From positions 1 to 64,000 of the forward strand of contig QXCR01000026.1 of the NCBI GenBank assembly GCA_004380135.1: a stretch of DNA of 64,000 bases, given 5' to 3'. Below the pieces are notes generated by a model. The model was not told the origin of the DNA, searched no databases, and worked only from the letters and a program-made list of their open reading frames with translations. Of this stretch, positions 45,531 through 55,480 are shown piece by piece (the first letter of the stretch is position 1; each line of letters starts with the position of its first letter). Origin of the DNA: Stemphylium vesicarium (Eukaryota > Ascomycota > Dothideomycetes > Pleosporales > Pleosporaceae). A program made the translations under genes and the position numbers.

Positions 45531-47202
45531 ATGGGTATGGTAGACGAAGAGCGTCTTCGCCAGGTAGCGATATTGATGCCAATCGCTGTATGCCGCCCCC
45601 CGAGTCTTATACAAACATCAGTCTAACAACCCCAGTTCGTTGCATACATCTTCCTAACAGCATTATACAACCTCACGCTTCATCCTCTCGCCAAATACCC
45701 AGGGCCGTTCTTGTGGCGCATATCGCCCATACCGTCGATAATATCTCTCCTTCGCGGCCGCATTGCCTTCGACTACAAGGTGCATCATGACAAGTACGGA
45801 CCTGTCGTTCGCGTTATGCCCAACGAGCTCTCCTTCAATACAGCCAAAGCCTGGGATGATATCTACGGCCACCGTATTGGACTCGCTAATATGGATAAAG
45901 ACCCTATCCATGTTGGTGCGGTGGAGGCTATACCAGGAGCTACAAATTTGACCATGGCACCAGATATTCATCATGCGAGGCAGAGAAGAGCCCTGGCTCA
46001 TGCGTTCTCTAAGCAAGCTTTGCTCGAACAAGAACCAATCTTAAGAGGCTATGTCAATCTTTTCGTGGAAAGATTAAGGGAAAAGGCGCAGCGGGGTGAG
46101 CCGGCGAATATGGTTTCATGGTTCAACTTTTGCACGTTTGATATCATCGGAGACTTGAGCTTTGGCGAACCATTTGGATGTCTTAGAGAAGGTACTACTT
46201 ACATTCAAACTTCAACCACTAACCGGTATATCATGACCTAGCACTAACCATGCCCCAGGCGAAGGCTCCCCATCCGCAAAATGGGTCGTCCTAATCTACG
46301 AAGCGATAAAATCTGGAGCCATCGAGCAAGCAACGCGTCGCTTCGCACCCCCAGGTTCCCTCGCCCAAAAGTTCCTTATGTGGTGCATCCCCTCCGTCGT
46401 CCGCGAGCGCCGCTTCCGCCACCTACGCAACTCGACTGAGAAAACAGTGAAACGACTGAGTCAGAAGACCGAACACCGCGACTTCATCTGGTACATACTC
46501 AACCAACGCGCGAAGAAGAACGAAGTCAGCGACGACGAAATCATCATGAACGCCGCGCTCTTCATCGTCGCGGGCAGCGAAACAACAGCAACGCAACTCT
46601 GCGGCTTAACAAACTACCTCCTCCGCGACCCTCCGAAGATGCAGAAGCTCGTGGCTGAGATCAGAAATGCCTGTAAAAGCGAGGCAGATGTGAATATGGA
46701 TGTACTAGGCGGTTTACCGTACATGGATGCTTGCATCGAAGAGGGGCTCCGTATCTTCCCCCCTGTACCCATCGGTCTCCTACGCACCGTTCCACCCGGT
46801 GGCTCGATAATAGACGGTCACGCCGTCCCAGCCAAAACCTCAGTCTGCGTTTCCTCCTGGGGCGCCTCGCACTCCGCATCCAACTTTTACCTCCCCGACA
46901 CGTTTCTCCCTGAGCGCTTCCTCGACACTCCGGACTGTAAGCAGCGGTTCGGCGCCGATGTTAAGAAAGCGGCGCAACCATTTTCTACAGGGCCGCGAGG
47001 GTGCATTGGCAGGAATCTGACGTACGTGGAACTGAGGCTGATTTTGGGGGCGTTGCTTTGGAACTTTGATATTGAGTTTGCGGAGGGTGAGGGCGGGAAG
47101 TGGGATCCACAGGGGGAATTCGCGGGATTGAAGGCGTTTAATACGTGGGAGAAGAGTCCTTTGGTGGTTAGATTGAGGAATGTTAGGAGGGCGGATGGCT
47201 GA
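45531..47202 (+). CDS. Cytochrome P450 monooxygenase
   Basis: Three exons: 45531-45587, 45636-46191, 46259-47202; product 518 residues. An N-terminal membrane anchor (FVAYIFLTALYNL) is followed by HPLAKYPGPF. Further motifs: WGAS preceding FYLPDTFLPERF, AGSETTATQL (I-helix oxygen-binding motif), EEGLRIFPP (ExxR) and FSTGPRGCIGRNL with the heme Cys near residue 452. Sequence style (GLANMDKDPIHVG, MAPDIHHARQRRALAHAFS) matches the isotrichodermin/versicolorin-type fungal P450 group that serves secondary metabolism. It sits on the ER membrane and needs P450 reductase. Substrate unknown. Confidence 0.93.
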
Positions 47203-47438
47203 TGGATGGTCTTGGATTTGAACTAGGAGATTGTCTTGGTGTCTTCATGTTTGTTCAATTTTTAGGCCTAGAATGAATTAAAAATTTCCGTGAGGCTTGT
47301 TTTGCGACGTGGTTTGCGCATCCGTCATGTCCATCTGCACGTGTTTTCGCGACAACGCGACGCGGGGCCGGTTTAGCTCCAAATCTTGTACGTCACCGAT
47401 GGGAGCTTCGTAGCTGCCCTCAAACAACAACATCGTCA

Positions 47439-48194
47439 ATGTTCAGGAGCCCAATTTCTCGCCTTACACAACACTCGAGTCCTGCAATCAATCTCACTTC
47501 GCGTGCATCACCTGAATTGCGAGTGTCCCTACCCCGCAATACATTGCGCGCGTTTCACACCCCACTTCGTCTCTTTGCAGCCTACAACATGCCGCAAGAA
47601 CCCAAGATCGTAAAGGTGGAAGAGCTGCCCGCCACAGAGGCGAAATGGATCGAGTTCCAGAAGATCTCTTGGCAAGATCAGACGGGCAAAGATCGCGTGT
47701 GGGAGGCTGCTGCACGTAAAACTCGAGGAAAGGCGGGCGTAGACGCCGTCGCTATCACCACTATCATTCGTCACCCATCCCGCCCACCGTCTACCATCAT
47801 TATTCTGCAGTACCGCCCTCCTGTCAACGCAGTCTGTGTCGAGCTTCCCGCGGGCCTCGTTGACGAGAAGGAGTCTCCCAGCGAAGCAAGCGTGCGCGAG
47901 TTGCACGAAGAGACCGGGTACAAGGGCAAACTCAAGTTCATCAGCCCCACTATCGTATCTGATCCTGGCTTGAGCACGGCAAATATGCAGCTTGCTATCG
48001 TGGAGGTCAACTTGAAGGAGTGGGACAAAGAGCCGGAACAGGCGTTGGACGATGGCGAGTTCATTGAGAAGGTTGTCGTGCCCCTTGACGAGCTGTATGA
48101 GCGCCTGGTCAAGTATGATCAGGAAGGAAAGACGGTGGACGCGAGGCTTTGGCATTGGGCTGCTGGCTGGCATGCGGCAAAGTCTATGATTTGA
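47439..48194 (+). CDS. YSA1: Nudix ADP-ribose pyrophosphatase (YSA1/NUDT5-like)
   Basis: Single exon, 251 residues. The Nudix box is exact: GLVDEKESPSEASVRELHEETGY fits G-x5-E-x7-REUxEExGU (shown in parts: GLVDEKESPSEASVREL, HEETGY). Before it lie ILQYRPPVNAVCVELPAG, as in NUDT5/Ysa1 enzymes that hydrolyse ADP-ribose to AMP and ribose 5-phosphate. The first 50 residues are Arg/Ser-rich with no acidic residues until Glu26, resembling a mitochondrial presequence. A second ATG at 47589 (MPQEPKIVKVEEL) is where similarity to cytosolic homologues would begin, so dual targeting by alternative starts is possible. Confidence 0.88.
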   Translation: MFRSPISRLTQHSSPAINLTSRASPELRVSLPRNTLRAFHTPLRLFAAYNMPQEPKIVKVEELPATEAKWIEFQKISWQDQTGKDRVWEAAARKTRGKAGVDAVAITTIIRHPSRPPSTIIILQYRPPVNAVCVELPAGLVDEKESPSEASVRELHEETGYKGKLKFISPTIVSDPGLSTANMQLAIVEVNLKEWDKEPEQALDDGEFIEKVVVPLDELYERLVKYDQEGKTVDARLWHWAAGWHAAKSMI

Positions 48195-48760
48195 GGATTG
48201 AGCGTGGCAGTTACTGGGGCTTCGACGATTTGTATGTCCGCCACTGGAGTTCTGCCCCAATTGCGGTTTGCTTCCCGAGCCCAGCTTTCCTCCCACAAAG
48301 TGTGGAGGCGATCAAGCAGGTTTGGCCGTTGGTGACAACACAACCTCAGCTTACTCTACAAATTTGGCAACCCAGCGCTTCGAGGACCATCCGTCACAGC
48401 CTATCAAGTATTCGAATCTCATGACCTAATATCATTACAGCTCCCGTGATCATACAATTCACTCTTCCTGAGCATGAACTTGTGTCATGAGAACCGCTTA
48501 TACATCTCTGATCCGCCCGTTACTATGGTGAACGCTTATCTTACTTGACCTTCACTTGCCTCTCAGCCGCTGCTTACCGACTTTCCATTTCACGCGCCCC
48601 GAGCCTCCCTGATAGCACCTGGATACTGACCACTACGTACGCCTCGTGATAGTCGAGGCGGTATCAGTGCGCAGAGTGACTGTCGCTAGTGCAGGCCTGA
48701 GGGTATATATACCTGGGAGACCCCCTCCCTTCTCGATTTGGGTTCGTTAGAGCGTCGCAG
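48195..48760. other. Intergenic, no gene recognised
   Basis: Between the Nudix gene and a decayed paralogue. No signal-peptide exon for that paralogue is found here. Confidence 0.4.
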
Positions 48761-49156
48761 CCAACAGCTCGTCAACCGGCTTGGCATGCGAGTTCGCCGG
48801 CGATACCCCGGATGTAGAAGTCAAGCCAGGACACATCTACAAGGCTCCAAACCCTTGCAAGATGGACCAGTGTGGCCACAATCGTACGTTCTATCTCTCC
48901 TAACTACATTTTTATATCCCCGTTCATAACACTAATGCATATCATAGTCAAGATCAAGCGTGACCTCGGGGATGGCCGCGTATACCAGATCGAGTATTTG
49001 GGCGACGCTCATGAAGGCCGTATCTAGTTTAACCTTAGCGCAGAGGATGGCTCTCCATTCCAGGATGTTGAGCGCTATCTGGGTGCCTTTGGACCAACCT
49101 GCCCCTTTGTCCACTGCGCGCCTGGTCAGTGGGGGAAGGACCCAGTCCATGGCTGA
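48761..49156 (+). pseudogene. Decayed copy A of a secreted BYS1/thaumatin-like gene
   Basis: Two exon remnants, 48761-48883 and 48948 to about 49156, with an intact 64-nt intron between them (GTACGT ... CATAG). The reading ACEFAGDTPDVEVKPGHIY, then DQCGHN, then VYQIEYLGDAHEGRI matches copy B (50.3-51 kb) block for block, including NLSAEDGSPFQDVERYLGA against B's NLSYVNGNPFTDVARQIGG. A TAG stop (49025-49027) sits where B has a Trp codon, and another stop follows at HG. There is no start codon or signal peptide in frame upstream: a TAG lies just before. The gene is dead at the 5' end and internally. The family name is from the I-K-x ... Q-F/I-E-Y ... Y-N-L-S pattern and is tentative. Confidence 0.65.
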
Positions 49157-49608
49157 CTGGCCTAGCCAGCCGTATTGAGATGCGGTCGGGAGCGTTGTGA
49201 CGGTTCTCTGTGGTAGGCTGTAGAAGTTTACTTGAAACAATAAGAGGACAGGGCTATGGGAGGATCGGAGGATAGAAGGCCCAATATATGAACATTTGAA
49301 TCACGCGTTACATGGGATAATAAGTACATGGCTTATCTAAAATACAATGGTAGATGAGATGTTGAGAACCAAATGCATACCTTGACGTGACTTCATCCAA
49401 ACCTCTCAAGTACGCAGTGCCCGCCTTAGAGTCTTCAATGTTCAGTCAAAGTCCTCAGCCGCAATGACCGAAAGACATAGGTTCTACTTGAATCGCATCA
49501 TAGAGAGTGTTGACAGAATTTATGACAAGGATTGCTCTCCAATTCATTGAGTTCTCCGGCTCAAAGTCTGGATATCTCCACAAAACCCTCATGTAGGTAC
49601 ATACCTTG
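49157..49608. other. Intergenic, no gene recognised
   Basis: Between decayed copy A and the left solo-LTR-like element. Confidence 0.4.
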
Positions 49609-49779
49609 TGTCGGCCGTGGGGTCTCCCGCACGGGCCGGTACTGTTTGCCCCAGGTTCCACCGCATGTTTGCTCTCACGCACTCCCCCCTTAGGACTAGT
49701 GCGTGCTCCATTCAGTATATAGGCCTCTCTCTCCCATAGCCTAACGCTACATGATTCTCCCCAACCTTGACGCTTGACA
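49609..49779 (-). mobile_element. 171-bp solo-LTR-like element, left copy
   Basis: Read on the minus strand it begins TGTCAAGC and ends GGCCGACA, the TG...CA ends of an LTR with 4-bp inverted termini. It is flanked by CCTTG (49604-49608) and CCCTG (49780-49784), a 5-bp target duplication with one mismatch. It is about 97% identical (roughly five substitutions, no gaps) to the copy at 50105-50275, which is in the opposite orientation. No internal retrotransposon sequence is present. Confidence 0.75.
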
Positions 49780-49932
49780 CCCTGAACTACACTTGTACCA
49801 TTACCCTGATCCAGCATAATTACACGTGTAGGGGAAGATTTTCGATAATAAGAGCCGCGTCCTTTCCGTCTCGTCGTCGCTTTTCTTTGCAATTCAACAT
49901 ACACGTCGACTCCCAGGCGACACTTCCCCGCC

Positions 49933-50978
49933 ATGGTACATTCGACTGCTTTAACCTTAACACCACCACGTCCATTACTCACGATGCTCATCCTGCACCT
50001 CCTTTTCACTCGTAAGTTCCTTCTCTCCTTCTCCCAACCCACCTGACACGCCCAAAGTTCTCTCCTCCTCCCTCACCACTGCCAGCCCCCTCTTCGCCAA
50101 CCTCTGTCAAGCTTCAAGGTTGGGGAGAATCATGTAGTATTAGGCTATGGGAGAGAGAGGCCTATATACTGAATGGAGCACGCACTAGTCCTAAGGGGGA
50201 AGTGCGTGAGGGCAAACATGCGGTGGAACCTGGGGCAAACAGTACCGGCCCGTGCGGGAGACCCCACGGCCGACAACCTCCTCACCCCCTCCACCTCCTC
50301 CACAACAGCCCTATCATCCATCCGCCTTATCCTACACAACGACTGCGCCTTCTCCATATGGGCGCGCTAAGCCATCGCCGCAAACCCTAGCCCGAGGCTA
50401 TGGGAAAAGTGCGCGAATGGGCAGGTAGAGACGAGAGAGATAGAGGTTGAAGCTTGGGGGACGTTTGTTACGCCGTTTACGGCGGGGATGGATAGTTGTG
50501 GGCATAGTGGTGAGTCTTTTCCGATTCCTTTTCATGGGTGAAGGGGAGGGACGGAGGTAGGGTGGAGGTGAGGTTGGTCCTAAGAAGAGTGAATAGTCAA
50601 AGTCGCGCGTACACCCGGATCGTACCAGATCTATCAGTTCGAATCTGACTGGGCGAGGGAGAATGGACGGATCTGGCATGCCATACTCCCTGCTTCCGTT
50701 CCCCCCTTCCCTTTCTTACACCTTTCTCCTACGTTACATCACACCCTCCCTTCTCACCCCTTCCATCTATCAGCCGAACTAACACCATCCCCTACAGGTA
50801 CAACCTCTCCTACGTAAACGGCAACCCCTTCACCGACGTCGCACGCCAGATCGGCGGACCCCCGGGCTCAGAGTGCGAGTCTGTGCGCTGTCAGCCGGGG
50901 CAGGATGGGCCGCAGTGTGATGATCCGCGGCTGGGGACGTGTGCGAGTGTTAAGGATGTGGTTGGGTATCTGTGCTAG
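49933..50978 (+). pseudogene. Copy B of the secreted BYS1/thaumatin-like gene, broken by an LTR and a stop
   Basis: Exon pieces: 49933-50011 (signal peptide, with hydrophobic MLILHLLFT), 50058-50509, 50597-50675, 50798-50978. The second exon is split by the 171-bp element at 50105-50275 plus its 5-bp duplication, 176 bp in all, which shifts the frame. Ignoring the insert, the frame resumes correctly (FANLLTPSTSSTTAL) but then meets an in-frame TAA at 50368-50370, between FSIWAR and AIAANPSPR. The rest is intact: KCANGQVETREIEVEAWGTF, SCGHS, SYQIYQFESDW, WYNLSYVNGNPF and a Cys-rich end. The third intron has a GC donor (50676-50677), perhaps a mutated GTATGC. At least two lesions make it non-functional. 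BYS1-like naming is tentative. Confidence 0.7.
50105..50275 (+). mobile_element. 171-bp solo-LTR-like element, right copy, inserted in an exon
   Basis: Starts TGTCAAGC, ends GGCCGACA, flanked by perfect 5-bp duplications ACCTC (50100-50104 and 50276-50280). Removing the element and one duplication restores the host exon's reading frame, which fixes the insertion boundaries independently. Same length as the left copy. LTR of a short, possibly non-autonomous retrotransposon (TRIM-like) is the simplest reading; the parent element is not in this window. Confidence 0.82.
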
Positions 50979-52113
50979 ATGCTGACTATGGTGAGAGAGG
51001 TTGCTGGAAAAGATGGAGTAGATTTAATTTGGGTGATTGAAAGGAGATAGTTGGATGATATAGAAAAGGCATCAACATCGATTGAAGAGGGAATACCTTG
51101 ACAGCTAGGTGGTTTTGTGTGCATGAGGGTTCCGAAGGAGTCTAATACCTATGTACTAGTCATCATGGAAAGGAATGGCTTTCCATCTCCGAGTGCGCGG
51201 CCAGTATTGAGTGCTAGTATTGTGTTTGTCCGCCGGGCTCGGTCGTGGCAACGTGTGCGGTATGGCAAAGCTCCACTGGGGAGTTTTCTTACCTCTCACA
51301 CAGCGACTCGCGCTTGAGTATCCACCATCTTTACGGGTGAGTCAAATCTCCTTGCTCACTAATCATATGTTTTAGAGTCATGAATCAGCAAGCTGTCGAT
51401 CAAACAACTAATAATGTCTCTAGCTAGCAGCAAAATCATGAGCATAAAATGGCAACCCACGTTGCGACAAAAGGCAGCGGCTAATGGTCCGGTAGCCGGG
51501 TTCGCGCTAGAATACGAAGAAATTCGAAGATCTCCCACGCGCGACAAGCCTTTTGTTTCTCTATCGGATGGCCGGACATCCCGCGATGATGTCGACGCGG
51601 AGATTTTGAAGAATCCGTTTGGTGGATCCTCGAGCGCGAAATCCGGGGATACCTAGTCAATTACTTCATTTCGGTGCTTGATTGGATCGAGTCTAGCGTG
51701 CTGATCTATGCCTGAACTGTTTGATCTGTCCACATCGTCATTCCGCTCAACCTCCTGGTAACAAAATTGAAGGCGCATGCCCCTCCGACATCAAAGAGCA
51801 AAGACGTCAGACCATATGGACATATTGAAAAGGATTCGTTAGGCTTTACGGATTCAATGCCAGACCACAGATCTGCTCCCACGTCGCTCGAACATTCCTC
51901 CGTCCCCATATACACACGTAATTTATACGGAACTGACCATTCCAGGTAGCTCCGTGCTAGGGCGTCGACTTACTCGACGCTAGGAACGGGTTTCCCGGAG
52001 CAAGCAACGACTCGCCGACAAGTGAGACTACACTATACAGTATAAAGAAAGATGACTGCCCATGAACATTTGGCGGCACAGAAGCCTGCAGGACTCACTC
52101 TGAATCGCCCACT
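50979..52113. other. Intergenic, no gene supported
   Basis: About 1.1 kb. The one ORF with balanced composition, 51414-51656 (80 residues, + strand), has no domain, signal peptide or intron and is not supported further. Confidence 0.4.
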
Positions 52114-53157
52114 ATGAGATTCACTTCTCCTTCTATCTTTCTTCTCGCAGCCATCGAGCATGCAGCAGCGATCCGCTTCCTCGGCCGCGTGAATCCAGAA
52201 ACACGACAATTAACATGGCCGGGCACAGGAGTATCTTTCACATTTACCGGATCCTCAGCAACCATCCAGCTCAGCGCGCTCACCGGAACCAACAGCGCGC
52301 AACTAAGCATCGACGGCGTTAAAACGGTCATCGACTCTGTAAACGGCACATCAATCACCACGCCCTCTAACCTACGGCACGGCAACCACACGATCGAGCT
52401 GCGCAAACGCTCTGAGGCCAACTTCGGCACCATAACAATCGGCAACATCACCACCGATGGCACCATCGGCCCAGACACCATTTCAGAGCGGAAAATACAA
52501 ATCATCGGCGACTCCATCACCGTTGGGTACGGGCTTGATGGCGACTATCCTTGCGTCAACTCCGCGGCTGTAGAAAACAACCCGAAAACATACGGTGCGC
52601 TTGCCGCCAGTGCTTTGGGAGCAGACTACGACATCATCGCATGGAGCGGCATCGGACTGATCCGCAACTACGCTTCCAACGACGACACGGGGGATATCAT
52701 GCCACTACGCTGGACACGCTACGGCGCGCTCGATCCCCTGGCTAGCTACACGTTCCCTGCAGACGCGACACCAGACGCTGTAGTGATCAACCTGGGCACC
52801 AACGACTTTGGGTACTCTGAAGGGGTGCGCGGTCCCATTGTGCCAGCAGAGTACACAAATGGCATGGTAGATTTCGTGAACACGATCAGTTCTCATTACC
52901 CCGATGCAGCATTCTTCCTTCTTACGTCGCCCATGCTGAATGACGACTGGCCGTCGACGCAGGATGCGCAGAAGACGACGCAGAGGAATGCGCTCTTGGC
53001 GGCGATTGACCAGCTGGGAAATAGCACCAATTTGCAACTTGTTGATATCCCGAGCCAGGGCTCTGATGTTGGCTGCGACTATCATCCTAACGCGGCGACG
53101 CATGCGGCTGAGGCGGAGATCCTAGCCAAGGCAGTCGCAGAGGAGATGGGCTGGTGA
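52114..53157 (+). CDS. Secreted CE2-type SGNH carbohydrate esterase
   Basis: Single exon, 347 residues with a signal peptide (MRFTSPSIFLLAAIEHAAA). Residues 20-120 form a beta-rich domain (FLGRVNPETRQLTWPGTGVSF), followed by the SGNH fold: IGDSITVGYGLDGDYP with nucleophile Ser134, WSGIGLIRNY, VINLGTNDFGYSEG and CDYHPNAATH with the catalytic His. A jelly-roll domain before an SGNH domain is the CE2 arrangement, whose known members deacetylate xylan or other plant-wall polysaccharides. It converges on the CBM1 protein gene, 126 bp away, so two wall-targeted secreted proteins are adjacent. Confidence 0.88.
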   Translation: MRFTSPSIFLLAAIEHAAAIRFLGRVNPETRQLTWPGTGVSFTFTGSSATIQLSALTGTNSAQLSIDGVKTVIDSVNGTSITTPSNLRHGNHTIELRKRSEANFGTITIGNITTDGTIGPDTISERKIQIIGDSITVGYGLDGDYPCVNSAAVENNPKTYGALAASALGADYDIIAWSGIGLIRNYASNDDTGDIMPLRWTRYGALDPLASYTFPADATPDAVVINLGTNDFGYSEGVRGPIVPAEYTNGMVDFVNTISSHYPDAAFFLLTSPMLNDDWPSTQDAQKTTQRNALLAAIDQLGNSTNLQLVDIPSQGSDVGCDYHPNAATHAAEAEILAKAVAEEMGW

Positions 53158-53283
53158 GATCCAAGTCGAGATTATGAAATCTAGCAAAGAATAAATTCAA
53201 GCAACGACTATATCACTGCCTTCTTTGCCGAACATGACGAGTATGCACTAACCGCCCACCTCATCCCACACCTCACCATCCAT

Positions 53284-54116
53284 CTAATCATTAGCAACCT
53301 TATCATTATAATAATGAATCGTCTGATCCGCACACCCCGCCGGCGTCCCATACGCGTAATTCCCCAAATTCACATACAACCTTTGTCCCTCACACACATA
53401 CCACGCGCTGCGATTTGGCCGCTCCAGCCCCTCAACATTCCACTGCAAATCATCGCCACCCCACTTGAACACTCCATACGTATTTTTGGTTTCTGAAAAC
53501 TGCACCGCGAGCGACATGTCGTTGATGACCCGCTTTTTAGACACGTTGGCGTAGAGCAGCTGTGTGGGTGCGCCAGGGGAGGAAACAAGTTGCACGAGTT
53601 GGCCGTCGACGACTTGGAATTGGCCCGCGCTTGTGGAGGCGCCCAGGAGGGCGGGGCCGGCGGTATAGACGGGGGAGGTCTGCATGTATCTGTGGAAGTT
53701 TGGGGCTGCGACGGCGCGGATCCAGTAGTAGCCTGTTTGTAGAGTTTTCCCGGGGCCAGCGCCTGAGGGCGTGCTAGTTATGGTGGGAGTGCTTGGGATG
53801 GTGGATAGAGTGGAGGATGGATTAGGTGCTGGGGCTGGGGCTGGGGCGGCGCCGGGTTGACATTGGGAGTAGTAGTCGCTGGAGATGGTTAGAGGTGGGT
53901 TGGAGGGTAGGGAGAAGGGCATAGTGTACTTTAACTTGACACAGCCGGAGTTGGAACTGCAGGCTGTCTCTCCTGACCAGTTTGAACCACCACCTGTCAT
54001 AGTATTAGCCGCTGTGGTTCATCTCGTGCGCTGAACGTACATTGCTGCCAATCGCCGACGGCGGCGGACACGGTGCCTGGTAGCAGTGCTAGCAGAGCAG
54101 TCGTTGAGTAACGCAT
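53284..54116 (-). CDS. Secreted CBM1 cellulose-binding protein with a C-terminal domain of unknown function
   Basis: Three exons: 54116-54041, 53993-53930, 53878-53284 (introns 47 and 51 nt), 244 residues. Signal peptide MRYSTTALLALLPGTVSAA. Next is a complete CBM1 built from all three exons: WQQCGGSNWSGETACSSNSG followed by CVKLNDYYSQCQPG, with the cellulose-binding aromatics (W, YY) present. A Pro/Ala/Thr/Ser linker (about 62-95) leads to a domain of about 140 residues starting GYYWIRAVAAPNFHRYMQ, with GQFQVVDGQLVQL and ending GCADQTIHYYND. I know similar CBM1 proteins with this tail but no catalytic activity for it. Extracellular, probably bound to plant cellulose. Confidence 0.85.
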
Positions 54117-54750
54117 CTTGGGGTTAGGATTCGTAGCTAGCGAGGAAAGTTCCGACAAGATGAGAGATGTCTTCCTTCAACCGCTTGTTGATACATGAGT
54201 GAAGAGCCAAATATTCTATTTATGTACCAGTGGCTCCTGTCAGCAGGATCGTGCGATGCCAGTCAGCTACTAGTGTTTATATAAAATATATGTCGGACCG
54301 TGGTCGCCGCATAGAGTGGATAGAGCATCCCGTACATGCGGAATGATACCAGGAACTGGGTCCAGCAATAAGCTTGAACAACCTTAGATTGTTTGGTCAG
54401 GATACTCAAGCTTTTACTGGCTGATAGCTGCATCTGGTTGCGGCGAAGGATGCGGAGAAGCTACAAGCGAGCCTCAAGACCCGGGTAAGACTAATATCGC
54501 CCAAAGACCGAGGCCTGCCCAGTCGATCACCCTGCTTTCTGCATAGACAGGAGCGCATCTGTGATGACTAGTATTGTTCCAAGGTCGTAATGCCAATCCG
54601 AAAGCATGGGCGACCAGACTCATGCGCGACTCTGCTTCCGGGGTAATCATCGGCTACGCAATCCGGGGCCGTCGACGAAAGGCGTATCGTGAGCGCATGC
54701 GAATCTCCTGGCAGAACGCCCGCCATGTCCAAACACCGTCCCATGAACCC
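54117..54750. other. Intergenic, no gene recognised
   Basis: Promoter side of the CBM1 gene and 3' flank of CTF8. ORF 54574-55080 is antisense to CTF8. Confidence 0.4.
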
Positions 54751-55236
54751 TCACTCTACCTCAGCAACCCCACTAATAGGTTCTGGCCTTGCAGAAAACA
54801 CAATCCGATACCTCACCACCTCTACAATCTCCAACTCTTCTTCTTTGCTTGCTGCACCTTCCACACCCTCCATATCCACATCACCCTCCCCATCCCCACT
54901 ACCATCTCTCTTCTCCTTCTTCCGCATAACGCCAATCGGATTCACCAGCTTTTTACACTCGCCCGTCATCCTCTGCCCCTTGCCGATGTACATGTACACG
55001 CGCTTCATCCATTTCGTGTCGCTCGGGTCGTTGGTGTCGGGGTTGTAGTAAGGGAAGACGAGCTTGCCGACTTTTGTTGATGGAGGAGATGAGGCGGTGG
55101 GCGCGGGAAAGTGGATTGTGCCTTGGATTTCGAGGAGCGCGAGGCCGGAGGGTGTGTGCAGGAGCTGGGGAAGTGGGTTCTCGGTGTGCGCGGGTGTAGT
55201 GGGCGGAGATGGAAGGTGAATGGGTATTGATGGCAT
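54751..55236 (-). CDS. CTF8: Ctf8, sister-chromatid cohesion clamp-loader subunit
   Basis: Single exon, 161 residues from the ATG at 55236; the longer upstream open frame is Pro/Ser-rich and not conserved in style. Family motifs: TPSGLALLEIQGTIHFP, KVGKLVFPYYNP, WMKRVYMYIGKGQRMTGECK and a final VVRYRIVFSARPEPI. Ctf8 joins Ctf18 and Dcc1 in the alternative RFC complex that loads PCNA and supports cohesion. An acidic insert (GDGEGDVDMEGVEG) lies between the two conserved halves. Confidence 0.85.
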   Translation of the reverse strand: MPSIPIHLPSPPTTPAHTENPLPQLLHTPSGLALLEIQGTIHFPAPTASSPPSTKVGKLVFPYYNPDTNDPSDTKWMKRVYMYIGKGQRMTGECKKLVNPIGVMRKKEKRDGSGDGEGDVDMEGVEGAASKEEELEIVEVVRYRIVFSARPEPISGVAEVE

Positions 55237-55480
55237 CACGAAAGATTGAGGGGTGGAGATGTGCTTTGTATGAGGTTGTGGTGGTGGTGGAGTCGCGAGC
55301 GATGGTAAGAAGACTGGTGACAGTGGCGGGCAGTACGCGACGCGCCGAAGTTGGGCGGGGCAGCTGCGTAGCGGGGCATGATACAGCGCAACAAATGACG
55401 GCAGCGGTGCACCTTGATTATTCAATGTTCATTATATTTCGTAATTATCTATCAGGCACTACAATAGGTATACGCGCCAT

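Noticed and set aside
47529..48296. Minus-strand open frame of 255 codons over the Nudix gene
   Set aside because: Complement of an exact Nudix-box protein; no independent features.
48932..49240. Minus-strand open frame of 102 codons
   Set aside because: It is antisense to decayed copy A, whose plus-strand reading aligns with copy B; the minus frame has no family features.
49455..50042. Minus-strand open frame of 195 codons
   Set aside because: It runs through the left LTR-like element, and its best segment is only the element's own sequence, repeated at 50202-50390 on the plus strand.
50597..50675. tRNA-like GTTCGAATC near 50637
   Set aside because: No acceptor-stem pairing or other arms; the stretch is exon 3 of copy B.
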